The position numbers and the translations under genes are program-made. The notes under the pieces are model-generated. The model saw nothing but the letters and a program-made list of their open reading frames with translations, made no database searches and was not told the origin of the DNA. 64,000 bases of DNA from Chloroflexota bacterium. GTDB lineage: Bacteria > Chloroflexota > Chloroflexia > QHBQ01 > JADMIH01. The DNA lies in assembly GCA_015478675.1 (NCBI GenBank), contig JADMIH010000002.1, positions 14,233 to 78,232 on the forward strand, written 5' to 3'. The stretch's first letter is position 1. Every line of letters starts with the position of its first letter. Of the stretch, positions 53,850 through 63,784 are shown piece by piece.

Positions 53850-55091
53850 ATGCTTAAGCTTTCATTCGCCGATCAAATAGAGTACAGACGACTCGCAGGG
53901 CGGGAGACGCTCGTCGACACACCGCCCGAATGCGCTTATCTATGGGAGAAAGGCAAGGCCGCAGGGTTCCACCTGGGACGGCTATACATGGTGAACGAAC
54001 CGTTGGATCCCGGAGCCGGAGGAGCGTGGCACAGGGAGAGCGGCGACGTATGGTTGCACTGCCCCCCAAGCCCAGACTCACCCGTTCGTTCGCAAACCAA
54101 CTTGCTGCACGAACTAGCCCACGCCGACCTACGCACACGTGCCACGGAGATGTTGGACGGATACTGGGATGGGGAGGCAGCTACCTGGCGCCGGGCGAGG
54201 GAGCTGGCCGTAGAGTGGGGCGTCGAGCACCTGCTGACCCAGGAGGCGCTCGAAGGCTACCTTCAGGAGACCGAAGAACTACGGGAGGCTCACCGTCAGG
54301 CCGGGAGCCTGGCAGGCAGCCTATGCCCGTACACCGCAGGGCGCGCCTATGATGCACTTAGGATAGCGTTGGCCGAGCGCCTGGGCGAGCAGAGTTGGGA
54401 CCATGATCTGTTCGAAGCAGTTCTGTATGGCTATTGTGAACTGCCTGACTACGACGCGGCGGCGGTGGATTTCGACAGAAGCCTGCTGCGTGGGTGCTGG
54501 AGTCTCGGCTACACGCAGAATGGCGACTTTGGGTCTCTGGCTCTACCTCAAGACGAAAAGAGCGCCGGGTGTTTGCGTTATGCCATGCAACACATCACCC
54601 CGGCAAGTCGGAGGCGCGGCGATTGGAAGGCCGGAGCACAGACTATTCGTTACGAAGACGGTGAAGTAACCTATCTGTTCCACACGCGCGTTGAGAGCGA
54701 TGCCGATTTGGAACAGGCCCTCTGGGCTCTGAACTCTGCTCTCCTCGACTACCCGCAGGCGAGTGTAATGGCGCATTGGGACTGCTTCGGTGATGATCTG
54801 GAGAGGCAATCAGCGAGAATATATCACCTGTCAGTCCACTACGAACATCCTGACGGCACTTCCCGCACCCCCATCACACGTGGAGAGATTTGGGTGCTGT
54901 GTCAGCCTCGGCACGAGCATTCAACAAAGGCGGAGGCAGCTTTACAGCGATTCATAAGAGGTTGGCTGAGGGTACAGGGCCTGCGATGTGGCCGATTGAG
55001 CGAAGGGTTGTATGAATTATGGAGCTGGCAAGAGGCAGCGCAACGCCGGCGTAGCAGTGCGCCGGTTGCGGAGGCTTCATCGGCTGCTTGA
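53850..55091 (+). CDS. Predicted zinc hydrolase domain protein, 413 residues
   Basis: The N-terminal part has LLHELAHADLRTR near residue 86, an HExxH site followed by EMLDGYWDG. The remaining 300 residues are a mixed alpha/beta region of unknown family (GEQSWDHDLFEAVLYGYCELPDY; ALWALNSALLDYPQASVMAHWDCFGDD). It has no signal peptide. It closes the ligase operon (80-base gap). The HExxH domain is the second in this element besides the one at 9639, which shows a similar LHECAH. Function is unknown; it may be a SprT-like or M78-like protease. Confidence 0.68.
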   Translation: MLKLSFADQIEYRRLAGRETLVDTPPECAYLWEKGKAAGFHLGRLYMVNEPLDPGAGGAWHRESGDVWLHCPPSPDSPVRSQTNLLHELAHADLRTRATEMLDGYWDGEAATWRRARELAVEWGVEHLLTQEALEGYLQETEELREAHRQAGSLAGSLCPYTAGRAYDALRIALAERLGEQSWDHDLFEAVLYGYCELPDYDAAAVDFDRSLLRGCWSLGYTQNGDFGSLALPQDEKSAGCLRYAMQHITPASRRRGDWKAGAQTIRYEDGEVTYLFHTRVESDADLEQALWALNSALLDYPQASVMAHWDCFGDDLERQSARIYHLSVHYEHPDGTSRTPITRGEIWVLCQPRHEHSTKAEAALQRFIRGWLRVQGLRCGRLSEGLYELWSWQEAAQRRRSSAPVAEASSAA

Positions 55092-55237
55092 GATCCTGGG
55101 AAGGTCGAAATAGAGTGGGCATTGTGGAAAGTAGTCAAAGCCCAAGGCCGCTACGGCTTCAGACACTATGCGGCTAACAGACTTAGAGGTTCCGCGTCCT
55201 TTGGCGCGAGTTCCAGGCCGATCTTGCGCAGCGCCAG

Positions 55238-56119
55238 GTGCACGCCGTGACGCGCTCGCCGCTCGCCCAGGTGCGGGAGATGGGGCTCACCATTGCGCAG
55301 CTCGCTGAGCAGATGGCGCTTGAGGGACGAGTGGACTACATAGACGGCACGGTCACCGTTCTGTCTACCAGGATCGAGAACACAGACCAGCGCCTGGACA
55401 GGGCAAATGGACGGTTGGATAAGGCAGCCCAGATTGTCGGCCAGTTGCAGCAACGCCTGGGCCGCGTCGAGCGCAAGTTGGAGCCTGGTGCCGTCATAAC
55501 AGACGAACAGGCATCCGAAATAATGAACAGGGTAAAGGCGATTGCCGAGTCTCTCAGAGACCCCTCGAAGAACCACTACCAGTCAATCTTCGGGGAGCTA
55601 TACAGACTCTTCAAGATAACTAGCTATAAGTTGGTCCCGCAGAGCCGCTACGCCGTTGTATTAGCCGACAGGCCCTTTGTACCTCCTGGTCACGAGGTCA
55701 TTTTCGCACATGGGCTACTTGCAGGTTTTCGCAGCGATTTCCTAGTTGCTTCGCATCTGCTGGTACCCCAGATCGAGCAATCTATTAGATACCTTCTCAC
55801 TCTGAGCGACGTAATTCCATATGGGCTAGATGACGATAGGATTCAGAAGGCTCATTTGCTCGATACCGTCCTGAGAAGACCCGAAACAGCTCGAATCCTC
55901 GGGGAAGAAGTGGTATACGATTTGAAAGTTCTGCTCGTGGATCATCTGGGCACAAACCTTCGAAATCGCCTATCTCATGGCTTAATGAGGACGGAGGAAT
56001 TCGGCGGGTGGCCGACAATATACTTGTGGTGGGTGGTCTTGCGCCTTTGTCTTAGACTTGCATTCACGGATGATTCACCTGAGCAGGCATCTGGAGAAGA
56101 AGCAAGGTCAAGCAAGTGA
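55238..56119 (+). CDS. ORF6C-like and DUF4209/HEPN-like fusion protein
   Basis: This is a 293-residue protein from GTG 55238 without a clear ribosome site. Residues about 1-140 resemble the ORF6C domain of phage antirepressors (LAQVREMGLTIAQLAEQM ... ITDEQASEIMNRVKAIAESL ... KNHYQSIFGELYRLFKITSYK), missing the usual N-terminal Bro/KilA part. The C-terminal part (FAHGLLAGFRSDFLVASHLLVPQIEQSIRYLLTLSDVI) resembles DUF4209. It contains an Rx4H motif (Arg242 to His247, RNRLSH), the ribonuclease signature of HEPN proteins. It is upstream of the STAND nuclease gene on the same strand with a 60-base gap. Confidence 0.7.
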   Translation: MHAVTRSPLAQVREMGLTIAQLAEQMALEGRVDYIDGTVTVLSTRIENTDQRLDRANGRLDKAAQIVGQLQQRLGRVERKLEPGAVITDEQASEIMNRVKAIAESLRDPSKNHYQSIFGELYRLFKITSYKLVPQSRYAVVLADRPFVPPGHEVIFAHGLLAGFRSDFLVASHLLVPQIEQSIRYLLTLSDVIPYGLDDDRIQKAHLLDTVLRRPETARILGEEVVYDLKVLLVDHLGTNLRNRLSHGLMRTEEFGGWPTIYLWWVVLRLCLRLAFTDDSPEQASGEEARSSK

Positions 56120-56179
56120 AAAAGCTGTAAGCACACGCGTGTTTGTAATCAAAACAACCAAAGGGCCAAACAGATTTCT

Positions 56180-59100
56180 ATGGTCTATTTTAACCCATCT
56201 GAAATAACCTATCGGGATATTGAGAACCTTCCCGACATAGGAGTTGTTCGCCTTGTCAACCTTCTCATCAAAGATGAGGGCGAGCGGCTTAGATTGCCTG
56301 CAAATCAGGTCAGAACTACCCTGGCGATTACCGATCCGGATGGGGGTATCGACGCCATCACGGATGCCGTAGAGAAGGAGAGTTCATACTTTCCTCGGGG
56401 CTCCACAGTCTGGCAGTTTAAGAAGAGTTGGCCCGGCACGCCACAGCAAAGGGAAGCTGAACTCACGAAACCAGCCGTTCAAGAGATGTTCGCGCAGGGT
56501 AGCAACTATATTATGGTGGTTGGGCACCGGACGACCCCACATTGGAACAGAAAGCGGGAAGAAGCCCTCCGTGACTTGGCACGTGAGCATGGGTGCACAG
56601 GGGAAGTTCGCATTTACGAAGCCAATCTTATCGCAGGGTGGGCTTCAACCGTCCCGGCAGCACGGTTCGAGTTTCACCACCCCACAGGTGAGTTCATTCG
56701 AGCGGACCAAGCATTACGAGACCCGGTACACGCAACAGAGTTCGAGATGGATGCCGGACGTCAGACGATACTCAGCGCAATAAAGGAGCAGGTATTCTCT
56801 GAGGCACGGCAATCCTCATACGCACGGATTGAGGGCGAAGCCGGTATCGGGAAGAGCAGGTTAGCACTAGAGATCGTTCGTGATCTTGGTCTGGAGTCCA
56901 TTGTTCTCTATAGCCAGAACGTTCCATCGAACTCATTTTTCACCTGGGTAGTTACTGATCCCCGCATCCAGCCCGTAGTTATAGTGGACGAGTGTGATGA
57001 GACAGACGCGATTCGACTTGAGCAGTGGGTACGCTTGGCCGAGGGGCGCCTAACGCTGGTATCAGTTGGGCCAATGAGGCCAGGAAGTGCCAGCGGTCAA
57101 AACATATACGTTTTGCCGAGGTTGGAGCAAGCTGCTGTGGAGCAAGTGATCCGTTCTTCAGCTCCAACCCTGGATGACATGCAAGTGCGCCGGGTTGCTG
57201 AAACAACAAAGGGCTACTTGAAGATGACTATAGCGGTCGCTGGTGCGGTTGCGCGCGGGGCGACTTCAATGACGCAGATGCGTGATGCCAGTCAGATCCG
57301 GCATGAGGTGACGCGCATTATGGTGCCTGGTGATGAAGCACATGATGCACTTGCCGGTGTAGCACTTCTAACTCGCCTGGGCTGGAAAGACGAATTGGAA
57401 GCTGAAGGCCGCGCGGTCGCCGAATTCCTCGGCTTAGGATGGAACGCGATGCGAAATGCTCTTTTGCAGTCGAGGAGAAGGGGGCTTGTTGTAGAGAGGG
57501 GACGCTACCTGTACGTTTCGCCGGAGCTCCTTGCTCTGTGGCTAGCAGCCGACATATGGGGATTCCAGGCTGATCGCGCCATCGAACTGCTTGATACTCT
57601 CACCTCGGAGCCTAGCAAGCAGGCTATGTTGGACCGCTTGGCGCAACTGGGGGATCTGCCGGGCGTGAGGGGCATACTGGGAGGTATGCTAAATGAGCAA
57701 GGCTTTTTTCGCGATATAGAGTCTCTCGACCAACCGCAGGCTGCTAGACTTTTCTCTGTTCTCGCTAAGGGAGTTCCCGAGGCAGCGCTCGCAACTCTGC
57801 AGCACATAGTCGACACCACGCCGCTGAACAGGCTTAAGACCTTCGGACCCGGCCGAAGGCACGTACTGTGGGCCCTCGAGAAGTTCCTTCCAAGTAAGGA
57901 GACCTTCTTCTCTGCTGCCCGTGTAGTCCGGAGGTTGGCTGAGGCCGAAAACGAAAGTGTCGGCAATAGCGCTACGGGTATTTGGCAGGAGTTGTTCCTT
58001 ACGTTTTTGGGTCAGACTGAGGTCCCCGCAAGCGAGAGAGTAACCCTCGCGACGGAAGTAATGGATTCCGACTCCTTGGCCTTGCGCATGCTAGCACTCG
58101 ATGCTGTAGCCTCTGCACTTCAAGGTCATGAAGTCGCGACGATCGTGCCTGAAGCAACGGTGATTCCACGGAGCCGCTGGAGACCTAAGACCTGGGGTGA
58201 GGTATCGGAGTACAAACGGCAAATGCTTACCATACTGGACCAGGGATTCAGCGATCGAGAGCCGGAAGTTAGAAAGAAGGCCCTCCAAGTCTTTCTAGAC
58301 AATGCCAGATGGCTCGTTGAGGGGGGGATGGCGGAAGACGCCGTGTCCCGCTTTGTAGAGTTGTCAGGCGAGAACGAAGAGGAGGACCGGAATATATGGG
58401 AGCACATGATGGAGGTGCTCAACTGGTCTGGGGAACGCCTGACTGAGCAGCAGCGGGAAACACTGGAACGGAACCTAGGACGCTTCTACGGCGATTCACT
58501 CGCGGACCGGATAAAGAGGTATGTGGGCAGGCGTTCCAGCGTCGACTGGTCAATAGGCCATAAGAACCAAGAGCTAGATCCCAACAAAATCGCTAGCGAG
58601 CTAGCGGAGGAGGCGCTTACGCGTCTCAACGAGCTACGATCAGTGTTACCTTGGCTAACCTCGCCCGACGCAGAAAACGCGTGGATCTTCGCGCGGCGCT
58701 TGGGACAACTTGATACAGAGCATATATGGCTAGAACCTCTACTAGAGGCAACAAGGACGGGCAATAATGCGCAACCGCTCTCATTGTATCTCTCTGGGCG
58801 GGCAGAGGCGGGAGAGCAAGAATGGCGAGAAAACCTCCTAGATAAATGGTCTGAGGATGAAGCCCTCAGCAGGATCGTTTTCGAAGCCACAAGACTCGGT
58901 GCTTCAAGTGAGAGGGGCGTCACGCGCCTACTGAAGCTAGTAGATAAACAGTGGGTAAAGCCAGATATGCTAAGGCTGCTGGGCTATGGCGCTTGGGCGC
59001 AAGGTCTGCCAGCCTACCAGGTGGAGCAAATACTGAGGAGAATCCTGGCGGATCCGTCTACGCAAGCAACAGGTGCGGCAGCGCTAATACTCATCGGCTG

Positions 59101-59788
59101 GGTGCAGGACAAGAGTCAGCCAATCGATGACAAAGTAAAGACACTTATCTGGGAAATCCTGGAGCGACCGAGTGGCTGGAACGGTCCGGTCGATCTTGAG
59201 TACGAGTGGGAGCAACTAGCAAAGATCCTACTGCCAGGCGAACCTGCGCGGCTCGCGAGACTAATCTTGATGATTATTGCCCAAGCGCCGGGGCTACATC
59301 ACGGCCGAGTTACGCTGCTGAGTGAAGCACTCGCCATAGAACCAGCTGCAGTCTGGCAAGTTATCGGAGAAGCACTACTCAGGAGCCCAAGCCGATACTA
59401 TCTTACATGGGCACTTGAAGAGTCTGGGTTCATTTCCCAGGTGCCACTGGAAATCCTCAAGCCATGGTTGGCAAAGAAAAAGGCCAAGGGTGCCCAGGCA
59501 ATAGCTGTGATATTGAAGCCGGGTGGCGAGCAGTTGAGCGAGCTTGTCCGTCTGCTAATCAGTGAATATGGGGACCAGGTTGGCGGCACTCTAGCAGGCA
59601 ACTTCTTCAGCGGAGGCTTCATGGGAAGCGAAGCTGAGTACTTCCAACAAAAGCTCAATATTGCCCGAAGGTGGCAACACGATGAGGATGCTCACGTCAG
59701 AGAATGGGCATTTAGCTTGGCGCGCTCCCTTGATGCCCAGATCAAGGATGCACGGTTGCGCGAAGAAGAGGAAAATATCGGGTTATGA
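56180..59788 (+). CDS. Antiviral STAND-type NTPase with N-terminal nuclease domain (Avs-like)
   Basis: This is a 1202-residue protein. The N-terminus (about 1-180) has a PD-(D/E)xK-like nuclease pattern: DPDGGIDAI then VWQFKKSW. A STAND NTPase domain follows: Walker A EGEAGIGKSRLALEI (near 217-224), Walker B VVIVDECDE. The rest is a long array of helical repeats that would serve as sensor. This is the layout of Avs-type defence proteins that recognise phage proteins and degrade DNA. Neither sensing partner nor trigger is evident. It is not membrane-bound. The assignment rests on motifs only. Confidence 0.72.
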   Translation: MVYFNPSEITYRDIENLPDIGVVRLVNLLIKDEGERLRLPANQVRTTLAITDPDGGIDAITDAVEKESSYFPRGSTVWQFKKSWPGTPQQREAELTKPAVQEMFAQGSNYIMVVGHRTTPHWNRKREEALRDLAREHGCTGEVRIYEANLIAGWASTVPAARFEFHHPTGEFIRADQALRDPVHATEFEMDAGRQTILSAIKEQVFSEARQSSYARIEGEAGIGKSRLALEIVRDLGLESIVLYSQNVPSNSFFTWVVTDPRIQPVVIVDECDETDAIRLEQWVRLAEGRLTLVSVGPMRPGSASGQNIYVLPRLEQAAVEQVIRSSAPTLDDMQVRRVAETTKGYLKMTIAVAGAVARGATSMTQMRDASQIRHEVTRIMVPGDEAHDALAGVALLTRLGWKDELEAEGRAVAEFLGLGWNAMRNALLQSRRRGLVVERGRYLYVSPELLALWLAADIWGFQADRAIELLDTLTSEPSKQAMLDRLAQLGDLPGVRGILGGMLNEQGFFRDIESLDQPQAARLFSVLAKGVPEAALATLQHIVDTTPLNRLKTFGPGRRHVLWALEKFLPSKETFFSAARVVRRLAEAENESVGNSATGIWQELFLTFLGQTEVPASERVTLATEVMDSDSLALRMLALDAVASALQGHEVATIVPEATVIPRSRWRPKTWGEVSEYKRQMLTILDQGFSDREPEVRKKALQVFLDNARWLVEGGMAEDAVSRFVELSGENEEEDRNIWEHMMEVLNWSGERLTEQQRETLERNLGRFYGDSLADRIKRYVGRRSSVDWSIGHKNQELDPNKIASELAEEALTRLNELRSVLPWLTSPDAENAWIFARRLGQLDTEHIWLEPLLEATRTGNNAQPLSLYLSGRAEAGEQEWRENLLDKWSEDEALSRIVFEATRLGASSERGVTRLLKLVDKQWVKPDMLRLLGYGAWAQGLPAYQVEQILRRILADPSTQATGAAALILIGWVQDKSQPIDDKVKTLIWEILERPSGWNGPVDLEYEWEQLAKILLPGEPARLARLILMIIAQAPGLHHGRVTLLSEALAIEPAAVWQVIGEALLRSPSRYYLTWALEESGFISQVPLEILKPWLAKKKAKGAQAIAVILKPGGEQLSELVRLLISEYGDQVGGTLAGNFFSGGFMGSEAEYFQQKLNIARRWQHDEDAHVREWAFSLARSLDAQIKDARLREEEENIGL

Positions 59789-59975
59789 GAGAACCCGCGC
59801 GTTCAGCACAATAGCGCCGACGTAATATTTGTGGCACCAGGCACGGTAACTGGATCGGGGATAAGGCCTAAACCGTCGCTACAATCTTCACCGCTTTGAT
59901 CGTTCATGACAGCGTAGATTTGGAGATGTTATGCCAGTTGTGCATATCAGTCGCCAAGACGAGTGGGGGACGCTG

Positions 59976-62900
59976 TCATCCTAAAGTCAGTTGCTGGGCG
60001 TGCAAATCTTCCAAGGCTAGGCGAGCACTATCATCGTAAACACATGAGAGCATGCCGCCCAGACCAAGGCGCTCAAAGTGCTTGCCTGTCACGCTTGCGA
60101 CTATCTGTTCACGCTGTACCACTGGATCGAACCCTAGTTGGCTCAGCAACCAGCGGGTAGCTTCCACCGCACGAGCACGACCATCAGGGCCTTTCCAATA
60201 GCCCTTGGGGGTTGGCAATGCCACCTGCCAGGGGCGCATATCTGGAAAGATATCGCCAAATGCACAAAAAAGGCTGCCTCCATAGACTTTCTGTAACATA
60301 CCAGCGAGACCAAAGCGACTAAATAGCTCCTTGGTGAAGGTACCAGCAATGCTGACAGGCTCTCGATCAGCAAGCCCGGCTGCTTTCAGAAGCCACTGCA
60401 AAGCCTCACGAGACCGGTCTCGTGCTCCAGCCCCTCGCCAGTAGCCCTGGGGAACCTTGACACCCATCTGCCAGGGCCGAAGGTCAGGTAGTATGTCAGA
60501 TAGAGCAGCGAACCGGCTACTTCTGTAGACGCTGGCGAGCATTCCTTGCAATCCGAAGCGAATGAAGATCTCCTGAGTGACCTTCTCCGCAACTTCAGCC
60601 AACGATGCATCCTCTAAACCAAGCTGGGCGAGCATCCACCGCATGGCATTGCGGGCATTCTCTCGCCCTTGCTCTCCCTTCCAGTAATTGAATGGCACCT
60701 GTGTGCCCATCTGCCATGGTATCAGGTCTGGAGCAACGTCGGATAGCGCCTCGTATACCCCGCCGTCGTACACTATCGCTAACATGCCGCCCAGTCCCGC
60801 TTCGATGAAGTCGGCTCGGTCTATGCGGTTTGCGATTGCCGACTGGTCGATAGGCTCTCCTACTTTCACGAGCCCCAATTCCGCAAGGAGCCAACGGGTA
60901 GCCTCCCGAGCGTGCTCGCGTCCCTCCGCCCCTTGCCAGTATTCCCGTGGCGCACTCCTCACCTGCCAAGGCAGTAGCCCAGGTATTGCGTCTGCCAGAG
61001 CGTCATGAGGACTATTGCCATAGATGTTGGCCAGCATACCGCCCAAATAATGTTGCTGAAACGTCTCCTTCGTGATCGTGCGCAGGCCCGTGCTCCCTAG
61101 CTTAGCTTCAATAGCCAGCCTTGAAAGCATCCAGAGGGTCGCCTCCCTTGCGTGTTGTCGGCCCTCCTCACCTTGCCAAAACTCGCGGGGGGTTTTCGCC
61201 ATCTGCCAGGGTCGCAACTCCGGGAAGATCGCTTTCAGAGCTTCATATGGGCTTCCGCTATAGACCTTACCCAGCATGGTGATCAAACCGGCGCGCTCGA
61301 ACGCGTCTGCATCGACCACCTGCGCAATCTGCTCCGAGTCGCGCTCCAGCAGGCCCATCTCGACCAGCATATGGCGGGTTGCCTCAACACCGTTACGCCT
61401 CCCCTCCTCTCCTTGCCAGCAGCGCTGGGGTACTTTTGAACCCATCTGCCAAGGCCGAAGCTCGGGGAAGAGGTCAGACAGCGCCGCGTAAGCACTACTC
61501 CCATACACTTCCCGGAACGGAGCACCAAGCCCATGTTCAATGAATGCCGGCTTGTCTATCACCGCAGCGATGGCAACGGGGTCGTCCACGTCCAAGCCAA
61601 GAGAAGTAATCAGGCTACGAGTACCTTCGCGGGCGTGGCCACGCCCCACCTCGCTTTGCCAATAACCCTTCGGCACGTAGGTCTTTGGCTCCCGTTTAGG
61701 GAGTTGTGGGAAAGCATCGGTCAGGGCGTTATAGGGGCTGCTGTTGTAGAGGATCGAGAGCATGCCATACAGCCCATGCCGGGTGAACATATCTTCTGCC
61801 ACCACCGCGGCCAGGTCAGTGGGATCTTCGTCTTGCAGGCCGTACTGCTCCAACAACCAAATGGTGGCCTCACGCGCGTGCTGCCGCTCCTCGTCGCCTT
61901 GCCAGTAGCCCATTGGCACGCCATTCTTCATTTGCCAGGGTCGCAGTTCTGGAAAGAGGTCAGACAGCGCTGCGTATGGGCTGTTGCGGTAGACAATGCC
62001 TAGCATGCCGCTCAGGCCCATACGTACGAAGACAGGCTGGTCGAAGACGCTAGCAACCTCTGCTGGAGGAGCCTTCTGAAGCCCAAGCTCGCCGAGCATC
62101 CAGCGAAGCGCTTCCTGGGCATGCACCCTCCCATCTTTCCCGGCCCAATACCTGTGAGGTGCCTCTGTTCTAACTAGCCATGGGCGCAGATCTGGATATA
62201 CATCCTGAAGGGCCGCGAATGGACTGCCATTGTAGACGCACGACAGGAGACCTCCGAGGCCGTTAGCCTCGAAGGTTTCTTTATCAAGGCGGCGAGCAAT
62301 TTCCGGCAAGGGAGCGGAGGTCAGCCCCAACCGCCTGATGAGCCATCGAGTGCCAATACGGCCATGCTGGCGCCGGCGCGGTCCTGACCAGTAGCCGCTG
62401 GGGGCCGTGCTCATCTGCCATGGCTGTAGGCCGGGGTAGATGTCAGCCAGGGCATCATATCCTCTGCGCTCGTAAACCGCATCGAGCATCCCTGAGAGGC
62501 CATGCTGCAAAAACATCTTTCGTGACACCCGCAACGCGACTTCTTCAGCTGAAAGGCCGCCCCAGCCATATTCGCCGATCAATCTGCGGGTGGCTTCCTG
62601 AGCACGTTGTTGGCCTTCTTCACCTTGCCAGTATCCCTTTCGAGAGCGCTCATGGCGCCATGGCGGGAGGGCCGGAAATATGGCACGCAACGCCGCGGTA
62701 GGGCTTCCGGCATACACCACGTCGAGCATTCCACCCAGGTCGCACCAGTCGAATACGGAACGCGGCAACAGGCCCACTATCGAACGTGGGTCTTGCCTGG
62801 CCGTTTTATCCAGGCCGAACTCTTCTAATAGGCAAGCAGTGGCAGCTTGCGCTCGTTCTATACCACTTACGCCTCTCCAGTAATCATCGCTAACCGGCGC

Positions 62901-63182
62901 GTGACGCCATGAGGCTAGCTCGGGACGGACGTCGATTGCAGCGTAGTAGGGGCTGTTACGATACACCACGCGCAACATTCCGCCAAGGCCGCGCGCTTGG
63001 AAAACTTCGCGCGCGAGTGTGCGGGCTACTATTAGCGATGTCGCGTCGTTCAGTCGAAGTTCTTCCAACAGATGACTTACCAACGCCTGAGCATGCTCCC
63101 GCGCTCCTGGAGCTTTCCAATCTGCTTCCTGCCTTTGTGCACCAGGTTGCGATCTGTCTGATGTGTGTCCCCGCTTCGGCAC
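59976..63182 (-). CDS. Large protein of 13 tandem ~80-residue repeats
   Basis: This 1068-residue protein consists of 13 units of about 74-86 residues and no other domain. Each unit reads YWxGxxGRxxAREATRWLLxELGL, then a variable stretch, then FxxxGLGGMLxxVYxxSPYxALxDIFPELRPWQM. Two helices and a helix-turn are likely per unit. The repeats resemble Bacilli proteins with DUF4046-like repeats, but this is a memory-based impression. They could form a solenoid or bind nucleic acid. It starts at GTG 63182, directly after the stop of the upstream gene. The function is unknown; no enzymatic motif is visible. Confidence 0.75.
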   Translation of the reverse strand: MPKRGHTSDRSQPGAQRQEADWKAPGAREHAQALVSHLLEELRLNDATSLIVARTLAREVFQARGLGGMLRVVYRNSPYYAAIDVRPELASWRHAPVSDDYWRGVSGIERAQAATACLLEEFGLDKTARQDPRSIVGLLPRSVFDWCDLGGMLDVVYAGSPTAALRAIFPALPPWRHERSRKGYWQGEEGQQRAQEATRRLIGEYGWGGLSAEEVALRVSRKMFLQHGLSGMLDAVYERRGYDALADIYPGLQPWQMSTAPSGYWSGPRRRQHGRIGTRWLIRRLGLTSAPLPEIARRLDKETFEANGLGGLLSCVYNGSPFAALQDVYPDLRPWLVRTEAPHRYWAGKDGRVHAQEALRWMLGELGLQKAPPAEVASVFDQPVFVRMGLSGMLGIVYRNSPYAALSDLFPELRPWQMKNGVPMGYWQGDEERQHAREATIWLLEQYGLQDEDPTDLAAVVAEDMFTRHGLYGMLSILYNSSPYNALTDAFPQLPKREPKTYVPKGYWQSEVGRGHAREGTRSLITSLGLDVDDPVAIAAVIDKPAFIEHGLGAPFREVYGSSAYAALSDLFPELRPWQMGSKVPQRCWQGEEGRRNGVEATRHMLVEMGLLERDSEQIAQVVDADAFERAGLITMLGKVYSGSPYEALKAIFPELRPWQMAKTPREFWQGEEGRQHAREATLWMLSRLAIEAKLGSTGLRTITKETFQQHYLGGMLANIYGNSPHDALADAIPGLLPWQVRSAPREYWQGAEGREHAREATRWLLAELGLVKVGEPIDQSAIANRIDRADFIEAGLGGMLAIVYDGGVYEALSDVAPDLIPWQMGTQVPFNYWKGEQGRENARNAMRWMLAQLGLEDASLAEVAEKVTQEIFIRFGLQGMLASVYRSSRFAALSDILPDLRPWQMGVKVPQGYWRGAGARDRSREALQWLLKAAGLADREPVSIAGTFTKELFSRFGLAGMLQKVYGGSLFCAFGDIFPDMRPWQVALPTPKGYWKGPDGRARAVEATRWLLSQLGFDPVVQREQIVASVTGKHFERLGLGGMLSCVYDDSARLALEDLHAQQLTLG

Positions 63183-63644
63183 TCAGCTCACCTGCCCCGG
63201 TTCATCCGGGAAATAAATGACACCGCTGGGGAGCCTGCCAACCGATAGTATCTTCGCTACTTCCTGCGGCGAATAGCCGTGCTCGCTCATCCACACGCCC
63301 AGGTCGTCAAGGGTACCAAATACAGGTGATGCAGGCGTTCCTTCCGATATAGTCTCGTAAAGTTGCACGGCCGTGGCTTCGTCCTCTGTCCAGGACTCTC
63401 GCCTGTATATTCGAGGATCGGGCGGCTCGCCTTCCCAGCCACACCACTGCGCGAAACTCAGACCGGCTGTATCATCCGGGAACCTCAGCTGAGAAGGATG
63501 CCGCCCTTCTTCCCATAGCTTCAGGCCGTACTCGTAATCACGTACAGCCTCGTCGTAACTGCGATCAAAGAGAGGGATGTATTTCCCGTCTACGTCAACC
63601 GGGTGCTGCCACCAGGGTGGTACTCGCCTAATCTCTCTACCCAC
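63183..63644 (-). CDS. Small unknown protein upstream of the repeat gene
   Basis: GTG 63644 with AAGGGAG seven bases upstream (63658-63652) is chosen over an earlier TTG. The 153-residue protein has an acidic N-terminal part (RSYDEAVRDYEYGLKLWEEG), a middle segment with SFAQWCGWEGEPPDPRIYRR, and a C-terminal HTH-like segment (MSEHGYSPQEVAKILSVGRLPSGVIYF). It ends exactly where the repeat protein begins, so the two are translationally coupled. The function is unknown. Confidence 0.62.
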   Translation of the reverse strand: MGREIRRVPPWWQHPVDVDGKYIPLFDRSYDEAVRDYEYGLKLWEEGRHPSQLRFPDDTAGLSFAQWCGWEGEPPDPRIYRRESWTEDEATAVQLYETISEGTPASPVFGTLDDLGVWMSEHGYSPQEVAKILSVGRLPSGVIYFPDEPGQVS

Positions 63645-63784
63645 TTGCAAACTCCCTTGGTCGTTCTTTTGCAACTTAGAAGTCCCGGACGGATTTCTGT
63701 CATCGACCGGTATTGCCTTACTGTACAGTATCGGGTTCTAACGCAAAGTTGATACCGCTGGCAAACTCCCACTGAGAGCCACGC

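Noticed and set aside
59976..63182. Regular repeats that could suggest CRISPR
   Set aside because: The period is about 240 bases and the repeats are conserved at the protein level, in frame; no short direct repeat with unique spacers is present.
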